9,490 nt of DNA from an uncultured Lysobacteraceae bacterium (GTDB taxonomy: Bacteria > Pseudomonadota > Gammaproteobacteria > Xanthomonadales > Rhodanobacteraceae). The translations under genes and the position numbers were made by a program. The DNA is taken from contig CAMLLF010000098.1 in the NCBI GenBank assembly GCA_946480705.1, positions 1-9,490 of the forward strand. The letters are read 5' to 3'. Shown here piece after piece: positions 1 through 6,103 of this stretch; the first letter of the stretch is position 1, and each line of letters starts with the position of its first letter. The notes under the pieces are model-generated. The model worked only from the letters and a program-made list of their open reading frames with translations. It made no database searches and had not been told where the DNA came from.

Positions 1-1
1 T

Positions 2-1960
2 GCCGACGAGATCCGCCAAGGCCGGCCGCAGGTCAATCTGTCGGAGAGCCTCGGGCGCGTGCCGGGCATCGTGGTGCAGAACCGCCAGAACTACGCGCAG
101 GACCTGCAGATCTCCTCGCGCGGCTTCGGCGCGCGCTCCACCTTCGGCGTGCGCGGCCTGCGCCTCTACGCCGACAGCGTGCCGGCGACGATGCCCGACG
201 GCCAGGGCCAGATCTCGCATTTCATGGCGTTCGCCGGCGAGCGCATCGAAGTGCTGCGCGGGCCGTTCTCGGCGCTCTACGGCAATTCCTCGGGCGGTGT
301 CGTGCAGCTCTTCAGCGCCGACGGCGACGGCGCGCCGCAGGCGCGGCTGCAGAGCGTCGCGGGGGGCTACGGCAGCCGCAGCCATGCCGCGAGCGTGCGC
401 GGCGGCGACGAGGCGTTGCGCTATCACGCGGCGGCGATGCGCAGCGAGAGCGACGGCTTCCGCCGGCACAGCGCCGCGCGCCGCGACGCGCTCAATCTGA
501 AACTGCGCGTCGCCGTCGGCGATTCGGGCCGCCTCGATTTCATCGCGAATCGCTTCGATGCGCCGGATGCGCAGGATCCGCTGGGCCTCACGCGCGCCGA
601 AATGCTCGCCGATCCGCGCGCGGCGACGCCGGTTGCCTTGCTCTACGACACGCGCAAGTCGGCGCTGCAGGAACAGCTCGGCGCGGTCTACGAGCAGGCG
701 TTCGGCGAAGCGCATGCGCTGCGTGCCATGGCCTATGCCGGCCGTCGCGACGTCGAGCAGTTTCTCTCGGTGCCGCGCGCGGCGCAGGCGAGTCCGACCA
801 GCGCCGGCGGCGTCGTCGATCTGACGAGCGACTACGGCGGCGGCGATCTGCGCTGGATCTGGCGTGGCGAGATCGCGCAGCGCGCGCTGACGCTCTCGAC
901 GGGCGTCGGCGTGGACACGCAGACGCAGCGGCGCCGCGGCTTCGAGAATTTCCTCGGCGACACGCTCGGCGTGCGCGGCGCGCTGCGGCGCGACGAGCGC
1001 AACACGGCACGCGCCGTCGATCGCTATCTGCAGGCGTCGTGGGCGCTCAAGGAACGCTGGTCGCTGCTGGCCGGCGCGCGGCGCAGCGCGATCCGCTACG
1101 AATCCGCCGACCGCTATGTGACTCCGGCGAATCCCGACGACGGCGGCCGGGCCGACTATGCGCAGACGACGCCGGTCGCCGGACTGAGTTTCGCGCCGCG
1201 CGCGAACGCGCGCGTCTACCTGTCGTTCGGCCGCGGTTTCGAGACGCCGACGTTCAACGAGCTGAGCTATCGCGCCGACGGCGCGGCCGGTCTCGCGTTC
1301 GACCTGAAGCCGGCGACGAGCCGCAACGGCGAACTCGGATTCAAGTGGCGCAGCGACGCCGGCGCCCGGATCGAGGCCGCGCTGTTTCGCGCCGATACCG
1401 ACGACGAACTCGCGGTCGCACGCAACGTCGGCGGCCGCAGCAGCTTTCGCAATGTCGGCCGCGCGCGGCGCGAAGGCGCGGAATTCACGGCGGTCGTGCC
1501 GCTGCGCGAGCATGGGCAGTGGCAGCTCGCCTACACGCGGCTGTCGGCGACGTTCCGCGACACGTTCCCGATCTGCACGGCCGCCGGCTGCACCTCGCCC
1601 GATATGCTCGTGCCCGCGGGCACGCGCATTCCGGGCACGGTGCGCGATCAGTTGGCGAGCCGGCTCGACTGGCGCCGCGGCGACTGGAACGCCGCGGCGC
1701 AGGTCGTCGCAGTCGGCGACACGAGCGTCAACGACCGCGGCAGCCAGCGCGCGCCGGGCTACGGCCTCGTCAATCTCGAACTCGGCCGGCGCTGGACGTC
1801 GCGCGCCGGCGTGCTGAGCGCGTTCGCGCGCATCGACAACGCATTCGACCGCCGCTACGTCGGTTCGGTCATCGTCAACGAAGGCAATGCGCGCTACTAC
1901 GAGCCCGGCCCCGACCGCACGCTGTCGGTCGGAGTGCGCTGGGATTCTTTTGCTCCGTAA
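2..1960 (+). CDS. pqqU: TonB-dependent receptor, YncD/PqqU type (5' truncated by window edge)
   Basis: Outer-membrane TonB-dependent receptor; 652 residues are visible and the frame is open from base 2, so the signal peptide, TonB box and start of the plug (about 60 residues by comparison with E. coli) lie off the window. The GTG at 59 is an internal valine, not the start. The match to E. coli YncD, now called PqqU, a receptor for pyrroloquinoline quinone, is recognised from memory along the whole length: NLSESLGRVPGIVVQNRQNY and IPATMPDGQGQ-like plug motifs, EVLRGPFSALYGNSSGGV, YVTPANPDDGG, RGFETPTFNELSYRADG, DTDDELAV, and GSVIVNEGNARYYEPGP near the C-terminus. A cysteine pair four residues apart (codons at 1574 and 1589) matches the pair in the corresponding loop of YncD and probably forms a disulfide in an extracellular loop. 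The protein ends shortly after the last beta strand (VGVRWDSFAP). Substrate is by homology only. It converges on the next gene with a 5-base gap, and no hairpin terminator is visible there. Confidence 0.93.
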   Translation, partial: ADEIRQGRPQVNLSESLGRVPGIVVQNRQNYAQDLQISSRGFGARSTFGVRGLRLYADSVPATMPDGQGQISHFMAFAGERIEVLRGPFSALYGNSSGGVVQLFSADGDGAPQARLQSVAGGYGSRSHAASVRGGDEALRYHAAAMRSESDGFRRHSAARRDALNLKLRVAVGDSGRLDFIANRFDAPDAQDPLGLTRAEMLADPRAATPVALLYDTRKSALQEQLGAVYEQAFGEAHALRAMAYAGRRDVEQFLSVPRAAQASPTSAGGVVDLTSDYGGGDLRWIWRGEIAQRALTLSTGVGVDTQTQRRRGFENFLGDTLGVRGALRRDERNTARAVDRYLQASWALKERWSLLAGARRSAIRYESADRYVTPANPDDGGRADYAQTTPVAGLSFAPRANARVYLSFGRGFETPTFNELSYRADGAAGLAFDLKPATSRNGELGFKWRSDAGARIEAALFRADTDDELAVARNVGGRSSFRNVGRARREGAEFTAVVPLREHGQWQLAYTRLSATFRDTFPICTAAGCTSPDMLVPAGTRIPGTVRDQLASRLDWRRGDWNAAAQVVAVGDTSVNDRGSQRAPGYGLVNLELGRRWTSRAGVLSAFARIDNAFDRRYVGSVIVNEGNARYYEPGPDRTLSVGVRWDSFAP

Positions 1961-1965
1961 AGAAT

Positions 1966-2388
1966 TCAGATTTCAAAGTTGCTCGCGAAGATCGCGTCGG
2001 GATCGATGATCGTGATGCTGCCGTTCATCGCGGCGTGATTGCCGCAGTTGTAATGCAGCGAATCCGGCGCGCTGGCCGGCACGACGAAGGTGATGTCCGT
2101 GTCGCCGGTCGCGCCGTTGTTCGTGACGCCCTTGTTGTAGCGCGAGCCGCTGCCGGTCGTGTTGATCGTGTTGATGTTGAACGGGTGCACGCCGGCGACG
2201 CCGGTCAGGTCGAACACGTAGGTGCGGCCGCGCTCGAGCGTCAGCGGCCGGTTCTGCATACCGTCGATGGTCCAGGCCGAGAAACTGCCGGCGCTGACCG
2301 CGAACGTGGTCGTGCCGCCCTTGGGGGCGGCGACGGCGGACAGCGGCAAGGCGAGCAGGGCGAAGGCGAGCAGGCGAAAGCGAGTCAT
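1966..2388 (-). CDS. Exported cupredoxin (type 1 copper) protein
   Basis: A 140-residue protein with a clear Sec signal peptide: basic MTRFR start, hydrophobic core to about residue 17, and AVA-type cleavage near residues 20-21. The mature part is a small cupredoxin-like beta sandwich. Probable type 1 copper ligands are His68 (GVHPFN), then Cys115, His118 and Met121 in HYNCGNHAAMNG, which is the usual order one His early and Cys-His-Met clustered near the end. The Cys-x2-His-x2-Met spacing is tighter than in plastocyanin. It is probably a periplasmic or secreted electron carrier or copper-binding protein; the redox partner is unknown. The C-terminus, DPDAIFASNFEI, extends beyond the cupredoxin fold and resembles a recurrent tail of secreted proteins in Xanthomonadales (recollection, not checked). 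The start is supported by GAGGAA seven bases upstream. Transcribed divergently from the helix-turn-helix/ATPase operon and convergently with the PqqU-type receptor. Confidence 0.88.
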   Translation of the reverse strand: MTRFRLLAFALLALPLSAVAAPKGGTTTFAVSAGSFSAWTIDGMQNRPLTLERGRTYVFDLTGVAGVHPFNINTINTTGSGSRYNKGVTNNGATGDTDITFVVPASAPDSLHYNCGNHAAMNGSITIIDPDAIFASNFEI

Positions 2389-2394
2389 CGGAAA

Positions 2395-2400
2395 TTCCTC
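2395..2400 (-). promoter_or_regulatory. Ribosome binding site of the cupredoxin gene
   Basis: On the minus strand the sequence reads GAGGAA-TTTCCG-ATG. This is a strong Shine-Dalgarno match at good spacing and fixes the start at 2388. Confidence 0.8.
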
Positions 2401-2478
2401 GTGGACGTGGTGAACGTGAGGGGTTCAGGGGAGTTCGAGCGTATTACGGCGTTTCGGCCCGAAAACGGGCACGCTGCA

Positions 2479-2497
2479 GCTTGACGGCGTGTCAAGC
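2479..2497. repeat. Perfect 7-5-7 inverted repeat, candidate operator
   Basis: GCTTGAC-GGCGT-GTCAAGC is a perfect inverted repeat with 7-base arms and a 5-base centre; half-site centres are 12 bases apart. It sits about 90 bases upstream of the cupredoxin start and about 135 upstream of the favoured helix-turn-helix gene start. Size and symmetry suit a dimeric regulator. The adjacent helix-turn-helix protein is an obvious candidate for autoregulation, which is inference. The arms also contain TTGACA (minus strand) and TTGACG (plus strand), resembling -35 elements, but no -10 stands at the right distance. Confidence 0.5.
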
Positions 2498-2505
2498 GCC
2501 GGCCG

Positions 2506-2526
2506 CGGACGCCGGACAAGCGTCCG
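2506..2526. repeat. Inverted repeat with competing fold
   Basis: CGGACGC-N7-GCGTCCG forms a 7-bp stem. An alternative overlapping stem, CCGGAC-AAGC-GTCCGG (2512-2527), is mutually exclusive with it. It lies in the divergent region just downstream of the 7-5-7 palindrome. It may be a second operator or a leader RNA structure, or simply a product of very high GC content. Confidence 0.3.
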
Positions 2527-2590
2527 GTTCCGGCGGCCGGCGCGAGTGCCGACAATGCGCGCCGCCGGCAGATCGGCGCGGAGGCAGACG

Positions 2591-2641
2591 GTGACGACAG
2601 GCGGCAGTGCGACGGCGGACAGCGGAGCCGGCCGTGTTTGA
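2591..2641 (+). other. Possible 16-codon leader ORF or frameshifted gene start
   Basis: GTG at 2591 follows a perfect GGAGG (2580-2584) by six bases, the best plus-strand Shine-Dalgarno in the region. The frame encodes MTTGGSATADSGAGRV and stops at TGA 2639-2641, overlapping the favoured GTG start of the next gene in another frame. It could be a translationally coupled leader peptide. It could also be the true N-terminus of the helix-turn-helix protein if a +1 shift, or an extra base in the sequence, occurs near 2636. It could be chance. No protein-level support is available. Confidence 0.25.
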
Positions 2642-3905
2642 CTTTCCTCCGGCGTTGCGTAGCGTGCGCGATCCCGAAGAACGCGCGGATGCGCCCATGT
2701 CCGAGGATTTCGCCGGCCTGCTGACCGTTTTCATGCGCCGCATCCGGGCGAGCGCCTCGGGCGTCGCGACCGAGATCGGCATGAGCCGCGAGGCGGTCAA
2801 CAACTGGCGCCACGGCCTGTCGCTGCCGAACCGCAAGCATCGCCACAGGCTCGTGGACTGCGCGCGCTACCTGCGGCTCAGCGAAGCGGAGACCGACCGG
2901 CTGCTCGCGAGCGCGGGTTTCGAACCGGAATATCCGGTCGGCGGTCACGCGCCGGGCCAGCCCTATGCCGACTACATCGCCACGCTGTTCGAGCGCCTGC
3001 AGCGGCTCGCGCCGTATCCGATCCTGATGCTCTTGAGCCAGGCGCATTGGGGCCAGCCGCCGTTTCGCGAAACGCTGCTCGCGACCGCGCGCCAGCGCTA
3101 CGGCGACGGCGCGGTGCTGCATGTGCGCCCGCCGCACAGCGCCGTGGCCGATTCGCGCGACTACTTCGCCGCGATCGGCGCGCAGTGCGGTTTCGCCGGC
3201 GTCGATTCGGATTTCGCGTTCGAGGCGGCGCTGGAGCGGCGTCTTGCGGCCGGCGAGCGCGTGTTCTGTCTCGTCAGCCGCTTCGAGCAGGGCGAGGCGC
3301 ACCTGCGCGAGGCGCTGGCCGGCATCCTGCGCGGCCTCAGCGAGATGTACAGCGGGAAACTGCATCTGCTGCTCTGCGGCGGCGAGGCGCTCGCCGAGCT
3401 CAAGTATCAGAGTGGAGACCTGTCTTTGTTGAATATCGCGAGCGTGGAGCATTGGCCCGATCCCGGCCCGGCCGAGCTGCGCGCGCTTGCCTGCCGCGAG
3501 CTGCCGCCGGCGCAGGTCGACGCCGCGCTGCTGGGCCGGCTCGAGATCGACTGCGGCGGCCATCCGGCCCTGATCGACGAAGCCCTGCGCTGGCATGCGG
3601 CGAATACTCCCTGGAGCGGTCCCCAACTCGCTGAGTGCCTCGCGGGCAGCGCGCGGTTGTGGGAAGGCTTCGTGCCGCTGCTCGGCGAGGCCGAGGCGCG
3701 CACGCGCATCGAGGGCTGGCTTGCACAGGCCGCGCTCGGGCGGGCTCAGCCCTATCTGATCGACCGGCTCCTGCGGCGCCTGTTCTGGGCCAACCTCGTG
3801 ACTGCGCGGCCCGGTGCCGACGGTCCGCAGCTGGAATGGCGCTGCGAGGCGGTGCGCCGCGCCGGCCGCCAGATCATCGCCGCGTGGAGCGACGCCGGCG
3901 CATGA
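2634..3905 (+). CDS. XRE-type helix-turn-helix protein with degenerate ATPase-like domain
   Basis: Probable DNA-binding signalling protein, 423 residues from GTG 2634 (GGAG six bases upstream) or 402 from ATG 2697, which lacks a good ribosome site but stands right before the conserved part; GTG 2607 is also open. Residues about 26-85 form an XRE/lambda-repressor-like helix-turn-helix (GVATEIGMSREAVNNWRHG, then LRLSEAETDRLLASAGFEP). Residues about 115-320 follow the layout of a STAND/AAA-type ATPase, but the P-loop position reads SQAHWGQP (residues 135-142) where the downstream partner has GGRQLGKT, and the Walker B position reads VSRFE (214-218) for IDEAD. ATP hydrolysis is therefore unlikely. 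A strand matching the partner's sensor region (KLHLLLCGGEAL) and a CGGHPALIDEAL motif follow. The C-terminus (about 363-415) resembles a winged helix. No transmembrane segment is seen. The stop overlaps the next start (ATGA), so the two proteins are probably made together and interact. No experimentally characterised homologue is recognised. Confidence 0.85.
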   Translation: MFDFPPALRSVRDPEERADAPMSEDFAGLLTVFMRRIRASASGVATEIGMSREAVNNWRHGLSLPNRKHRHRLVDCARYLRLSEAETDRLLASAGFEPEYPVGGHAPGQPYADYIATLFERLQRLAPYPILMLLSQAHWGQPPFRETLLATARQRYGDGAVLHVRPPHSAVADSRDYFAAIGAQCGFAGVDSDFAFEAALERRLAAGERVFCLVSRFEQGEAHLREALAGILRGLSEMYSGKLHLLLCGGEALAELKYQSGDLSLLNIASVEHWPDPGPAELRALACRELPPAQVDAALLGRLEIDCGGHPALIDEALRWHAANTPWSGPQLAECLAGSARLWEGFVPLLGEAEARTRIEGWLAQAALGRAQPYLIDRLLRRLFWANLVTARPGADGPQLEWRCEAVRRAGRQIIAAWSDAGA

Positions 3906-6043
3906 GTCCGGCGACGAAGACCTGGCTGCGGCGCGGCGCGATCGCCGCGGCGGCGCTGTTTCTCGGCACGGCACTGCTGCTGCCGCAATGGAATCCGCTG
4001 GCCGGCCGCTTCGTTGCGAGCCCCGAGAACATGGCCTGGATTGCGAACGGCTGGAGCGAGCTGCAGAACGCGCGGCTGCGCATCAACGAACAGGTGATGG
4101 ACACCGGCGAGTGGCCGACACGGCTCGACCGGCTCGACATCGAGCCGGCCGGCGAGATCTTCGAGCTGTCGCTGCGGCGCAACGAACTGGTCGGCACGCT
4201 GCGCGCGACGCCGCGCATCGACCGCAGCCTGCACGGTCTGAGCGTGGCCTATCGCTGGGATCCCCGCCAGCAGCTCTGGAGCTGCGCCGCCGGCGATCCG
4301 CCGATACCGGCGCGCTACCTGCCGCTGAACTGCCGCGCGGAAGAAGCTTCGGTGTTCGAGACCGCGCGCTGGCTCGTTGTCGTGCTCGTGCTCAGCGTGA
4401 TCGCGCTGATCGGCCTCGGCGCGCTACTGCTCTGGCGGCATCCGCTGATCGCGCCGATCCAGCGCGATCCGGCGCGCCTGCGGCGCACGCCGCTCGTGCA
4501 GCTGCCGCGCATCGATGCGACGCTGGGCTGGCTGCGCCGGCGCGACGCGACGCTGGCCGCGGCCGGCGTCGATGCGGCCGACTGGAGTGACGCGCTGCGC
4601 TATCCGCGGATGGGCGGCGCGGCGCAGTCCGCGGCGCTCGCGCTGCGCGTCGGTGCACGCAGCGCGCCGGCGACCGGCTGGGAACTGCCCGGCGAAGTCT
4701 ATGAGTGGACGTTTTCCAGCGAGATGCCGGTGTCGCTGGAGCGCTGCCTGATCTGGCTGCCGGGTGCGGGGCTCGACGGCGCCCAGCTCGTACGCCTGCT
4801 GCGGCCCCTGCAGAGCGGCGTGGACGTGCTGCTGGTGTTGCCGCCGTCGGCAGCGGCGGAAACGGCGCTGCGCGGACTCTGTGCCGACCGCACGAACCTG
4901 TTCGTCTGCATCGCGCAGGAGGCGCAGACCGCCTGGCTGCTCTCGCGCGACGCGCTGCCGGTGTTGCTGCGCACGATGGCGCGGCAGCTGCGGCTTTCGC
5001 GCATCTCGCCGTATCAGACGCGCGGCGGCATCGCGCGCGCGTCGTCGTTCTTCGGCCGCGAGAGCCTGCTTTCGCGCGTGGTGCAGCGCGAACCGTCGAA
5101 CTACCTGCTGATCGGCGGACGCCAGCTCGGCAAGACCAGCCTCATGAAGGCGATCGAGCGGCGCCTGCGCGAGCACCCGAATATCGCCTGCGTCTACGTC
5201 GTGCTGCGCGATCAGCGCCTGCTGCCGCGGCTCGCGGCGCAGTGCGGGCTGCCGCTCGATGCGGATCTCGAAACGATCGTCGCGTCGCTGCAGCGCCAGC
5301 ACGGCGGCAAGCGCCTGCTGCTGCTGATCGACGAGGCCGATCCGTTCTTTCGCGCCGACGCGGCGCGCGACTATGCCGAACTGTCGGCGATGCGCGCGCT
5401 CTCGGAAGAAGGGCGCTGCCATTTCCTGCTCGCCGGGTTCTGGGATCTCTATGCCGCGGCCGCGCTGGACTACCAGTCGCCGCTGCGCAATTTCGGCGAC
5501 GTCATCAGTGTCGGCGGGCTCGAAGTCGAGGCCTGCCGCGAACTCGCGACCGTGCCGCTCGCGGTGCTGAATCTGCGCTTCGCCGACGCCGCGCTGGTCG
5601 AGCGCATCGTCGAGCAAAGCGGGCGCCGCGCGAACCTCGTGGCGATCCTCTGCCAGGAATGCCTCGAGGCGCTGGACCGCGGCGGCAGCGTGGTCGAAGC
5701 GGCCGACGTCGAGCGCGCACTGGCCTCGCAGGCCGTGCTCGACGCGCTCGCGGGCTGGGGAAGGCTCAGTCACGACGAGCTGGCGTCGCGGCTCGATCGC
5801 ATCGTCGTCTACCGCGTGGCGGGGCAGGGCGGGACGCGTCTGGCCGACATGGTCGAGCTGCTGCGGCCGCATGCCGACATCGACGTCGAAACGCTGCGCC
5901 GTTCGTTCTCGCGGCTGCAGCTGGCCTATGTGCTGGAACGCGACGGCGAGCATTTCCGCTTCGCCGTGCCGCTGTTCGCACGCCAGTTCGAAGCGACCGA
6001 AATCCCCGTGCTGCTGGCCGAGGAACTGCGCCGCCTGCGCTGA
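3902..6043 (+). CDS. Membrane-anchored pilin-like/AAA-STAND ATPase
   Basis: A 713-residue predicted inner-membrane ATPase. The start ATG overlaps the upstream stop (ATGA); GGAG lies 12 bases upstream, so translational coupling is likely. Layout: short basic N-terminus; transmembrane helix about 12-28; a periplasmic domain about 40-146; transmembrane helix about 157-178 followed by basic residues, fitting the positive-inside rule; an alpha/beta region about 200-365; then a P-loop ATPase beginning at FFGRE (383-387). Walker A is GGRQLGKT (405-412), Walker B LLLLIDEAD (472-480), and a sensor-like strand is FLLAGFWDLY (508-517). The C-terminus (about 620-713) looks like a winged helix. The periplasmic domain resembles the globular part of type IV pilins: RINEQVMDTGEWP, GTLRATPRID, and especially LWSC-x15-CR with IPARYLPLNCR, including the cysteine pair (Cys128, Cys144) that forms the pilin disulfide loop. 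There is no prepilin peptidase site, so it should not be assembled into a pilus. The function is unknown; a sensor ATPase acting with the upstream helix-turn-helix protein is inference. Confidence 0.87.
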   Translation: MSPATKTWLRRGAIAAAALFLGTALLLPQWNPLAGRFVASPENMAWIANGWSELQNARLRINEQVMDTGEWPTRLDRLDIEPAGEIFELSLRRNELVGTLRATPRIDRSLHGLSVAYRWDPRQQLWSCAAGDPPIPARYLPLNCRAEEASVFETARWLVVVLVLSVIALIGLGALLLWRHPLIAPIQRDPARLRRTPLVQLPRIDATLGWLRRRDATLAAAGVDAADWSDALRYPRMGGAAQSAALALRVGARSAPATGWELPGEVYEWTFSSEMPVSLERCLIWLPGAGLDGAQLVRLLRPLQSGVDVLLVLPPSAAAETALRGLCADRTNLFVCIAQEAQTAWLLSRDALPVLLRTMARQLRLSRISPYQTRGGIARASSFFGRESLLSRVVQREPSNYLLIGGRQLGKTSLMKAIERRLREHPNIACVYVVLRDQRLLPRLAAQCGLPLDADLETIVASLQRQHGGKRLLLLIDEADPFFRADAARDYAELSAMRALSEEGRCHFLLAGFWDLYAAAALDYQSPLRNFGDVISVGGLEVEACRELATVPLAVLNLRFADAALVERIVEQSGRRANLVAILCQECLEALDRGGSVVEAADVERALASQAVLDALAGWGRLSHDELASRLDRIVVYRVAGQGGTRLADMVELLRPHADIDVETLRRSFSRLQLAYVLERDGEHFRFAVPLFARQFEATEIPVLLAEELRRLR

Positions 6044-6056
6044 GCGGCCGGATACC

Positions 6057-6070
6057 CGCGGAAAACCGCG
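6057..6070 (+). repeat. Small hairpin after the ATPase gene
   Basis: CGCGG-AAAA-CCGCG forms a perfect 5-bp stem with a tetraloop, 13 bases after the ATPase stop. No T-run follows, so it is not a standard intrinsic terminator. It could still stabilise the 3' end or assist termination. Some read-through from the ATPase operon into gyrA is possible. Confidence 0.35.
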
Positions 6071-6103
6071 CGCGGAACGTAAAAAACCGCCAGAAACAAG
6101 GGG

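Larger units (their letters stand above)
2389..2633. promoter_or_regulatory. Divergent intergenic regulatory region
   Basis: About 245 bases separate the cupredoxin start from the favoured start of the helix-turn-helix gene, and must hold promoters for both directions. Seen directly: a TTTCGG-C-CCGAAA palindrome (2452-2464) overlapping a GCCCG-AAAA-CGGGC hairpin (2457-2470), a 7-5-7 palindrome (2479-2497), and CGGACGC-N7-GCGTCCG (2506-2526). Weak promoter candidates are TAATAC on the minus strand (2446 down to 2441), with no good -35, and TTCCGG (2528-2533) with GACAAT (2551-2556) at 17-base spacing on the plus strand. Neither is convincing, so transcription may depend on an activator or an alternative sigma factor. 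Confidence 0.55.

Noticed and set aside
1961..1965. Terminator between the receptor and cupredoxin genes
   Set aside because: The gap is only five bases, and I see no GC-rich stem with a T-run at either gene end.
1039..2484. 481-codon plus-strand frame crossing the receptor, the cupredoxin and the intergenic region
   Set aside because: It is a shadow frame of the receptor running antisense through the cupredoxin gene; it is arginine-rich and without motifs.
3635..3901. 89-residue upstream extension of the ATPase frame
   Set aside because: It overlaps the helix-turn-helix gene in another frame and is Arg/Ala-rich. The ATGA overlap at 3902 followed by a transmembrane helix is the natural start.
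2385..3974. 529-codon minus-strand open frame opposite the helix-turn-helix gene
   Set aside because: It overlaps the cupredoxin start and the better-supported helix-turn-helix gene, has low-complexity Arg/Ala composition and shows no recognisable motif.
4424..5953. 509-codon minus-strand open frame opposite the ATPase
   Set aside because: The plus strand carries clear Walker A, Walker B and transmembrane signals, while the minus frame shows only GC-driven composition.
6057..6090. Intrinsic terminator after the ATPase gene
   Set aside because: The hairpin at 6057-6070 has a short stem and no T-run; the nearby A-run (about 6081-6086) is of the wrong composition for the plus strand.
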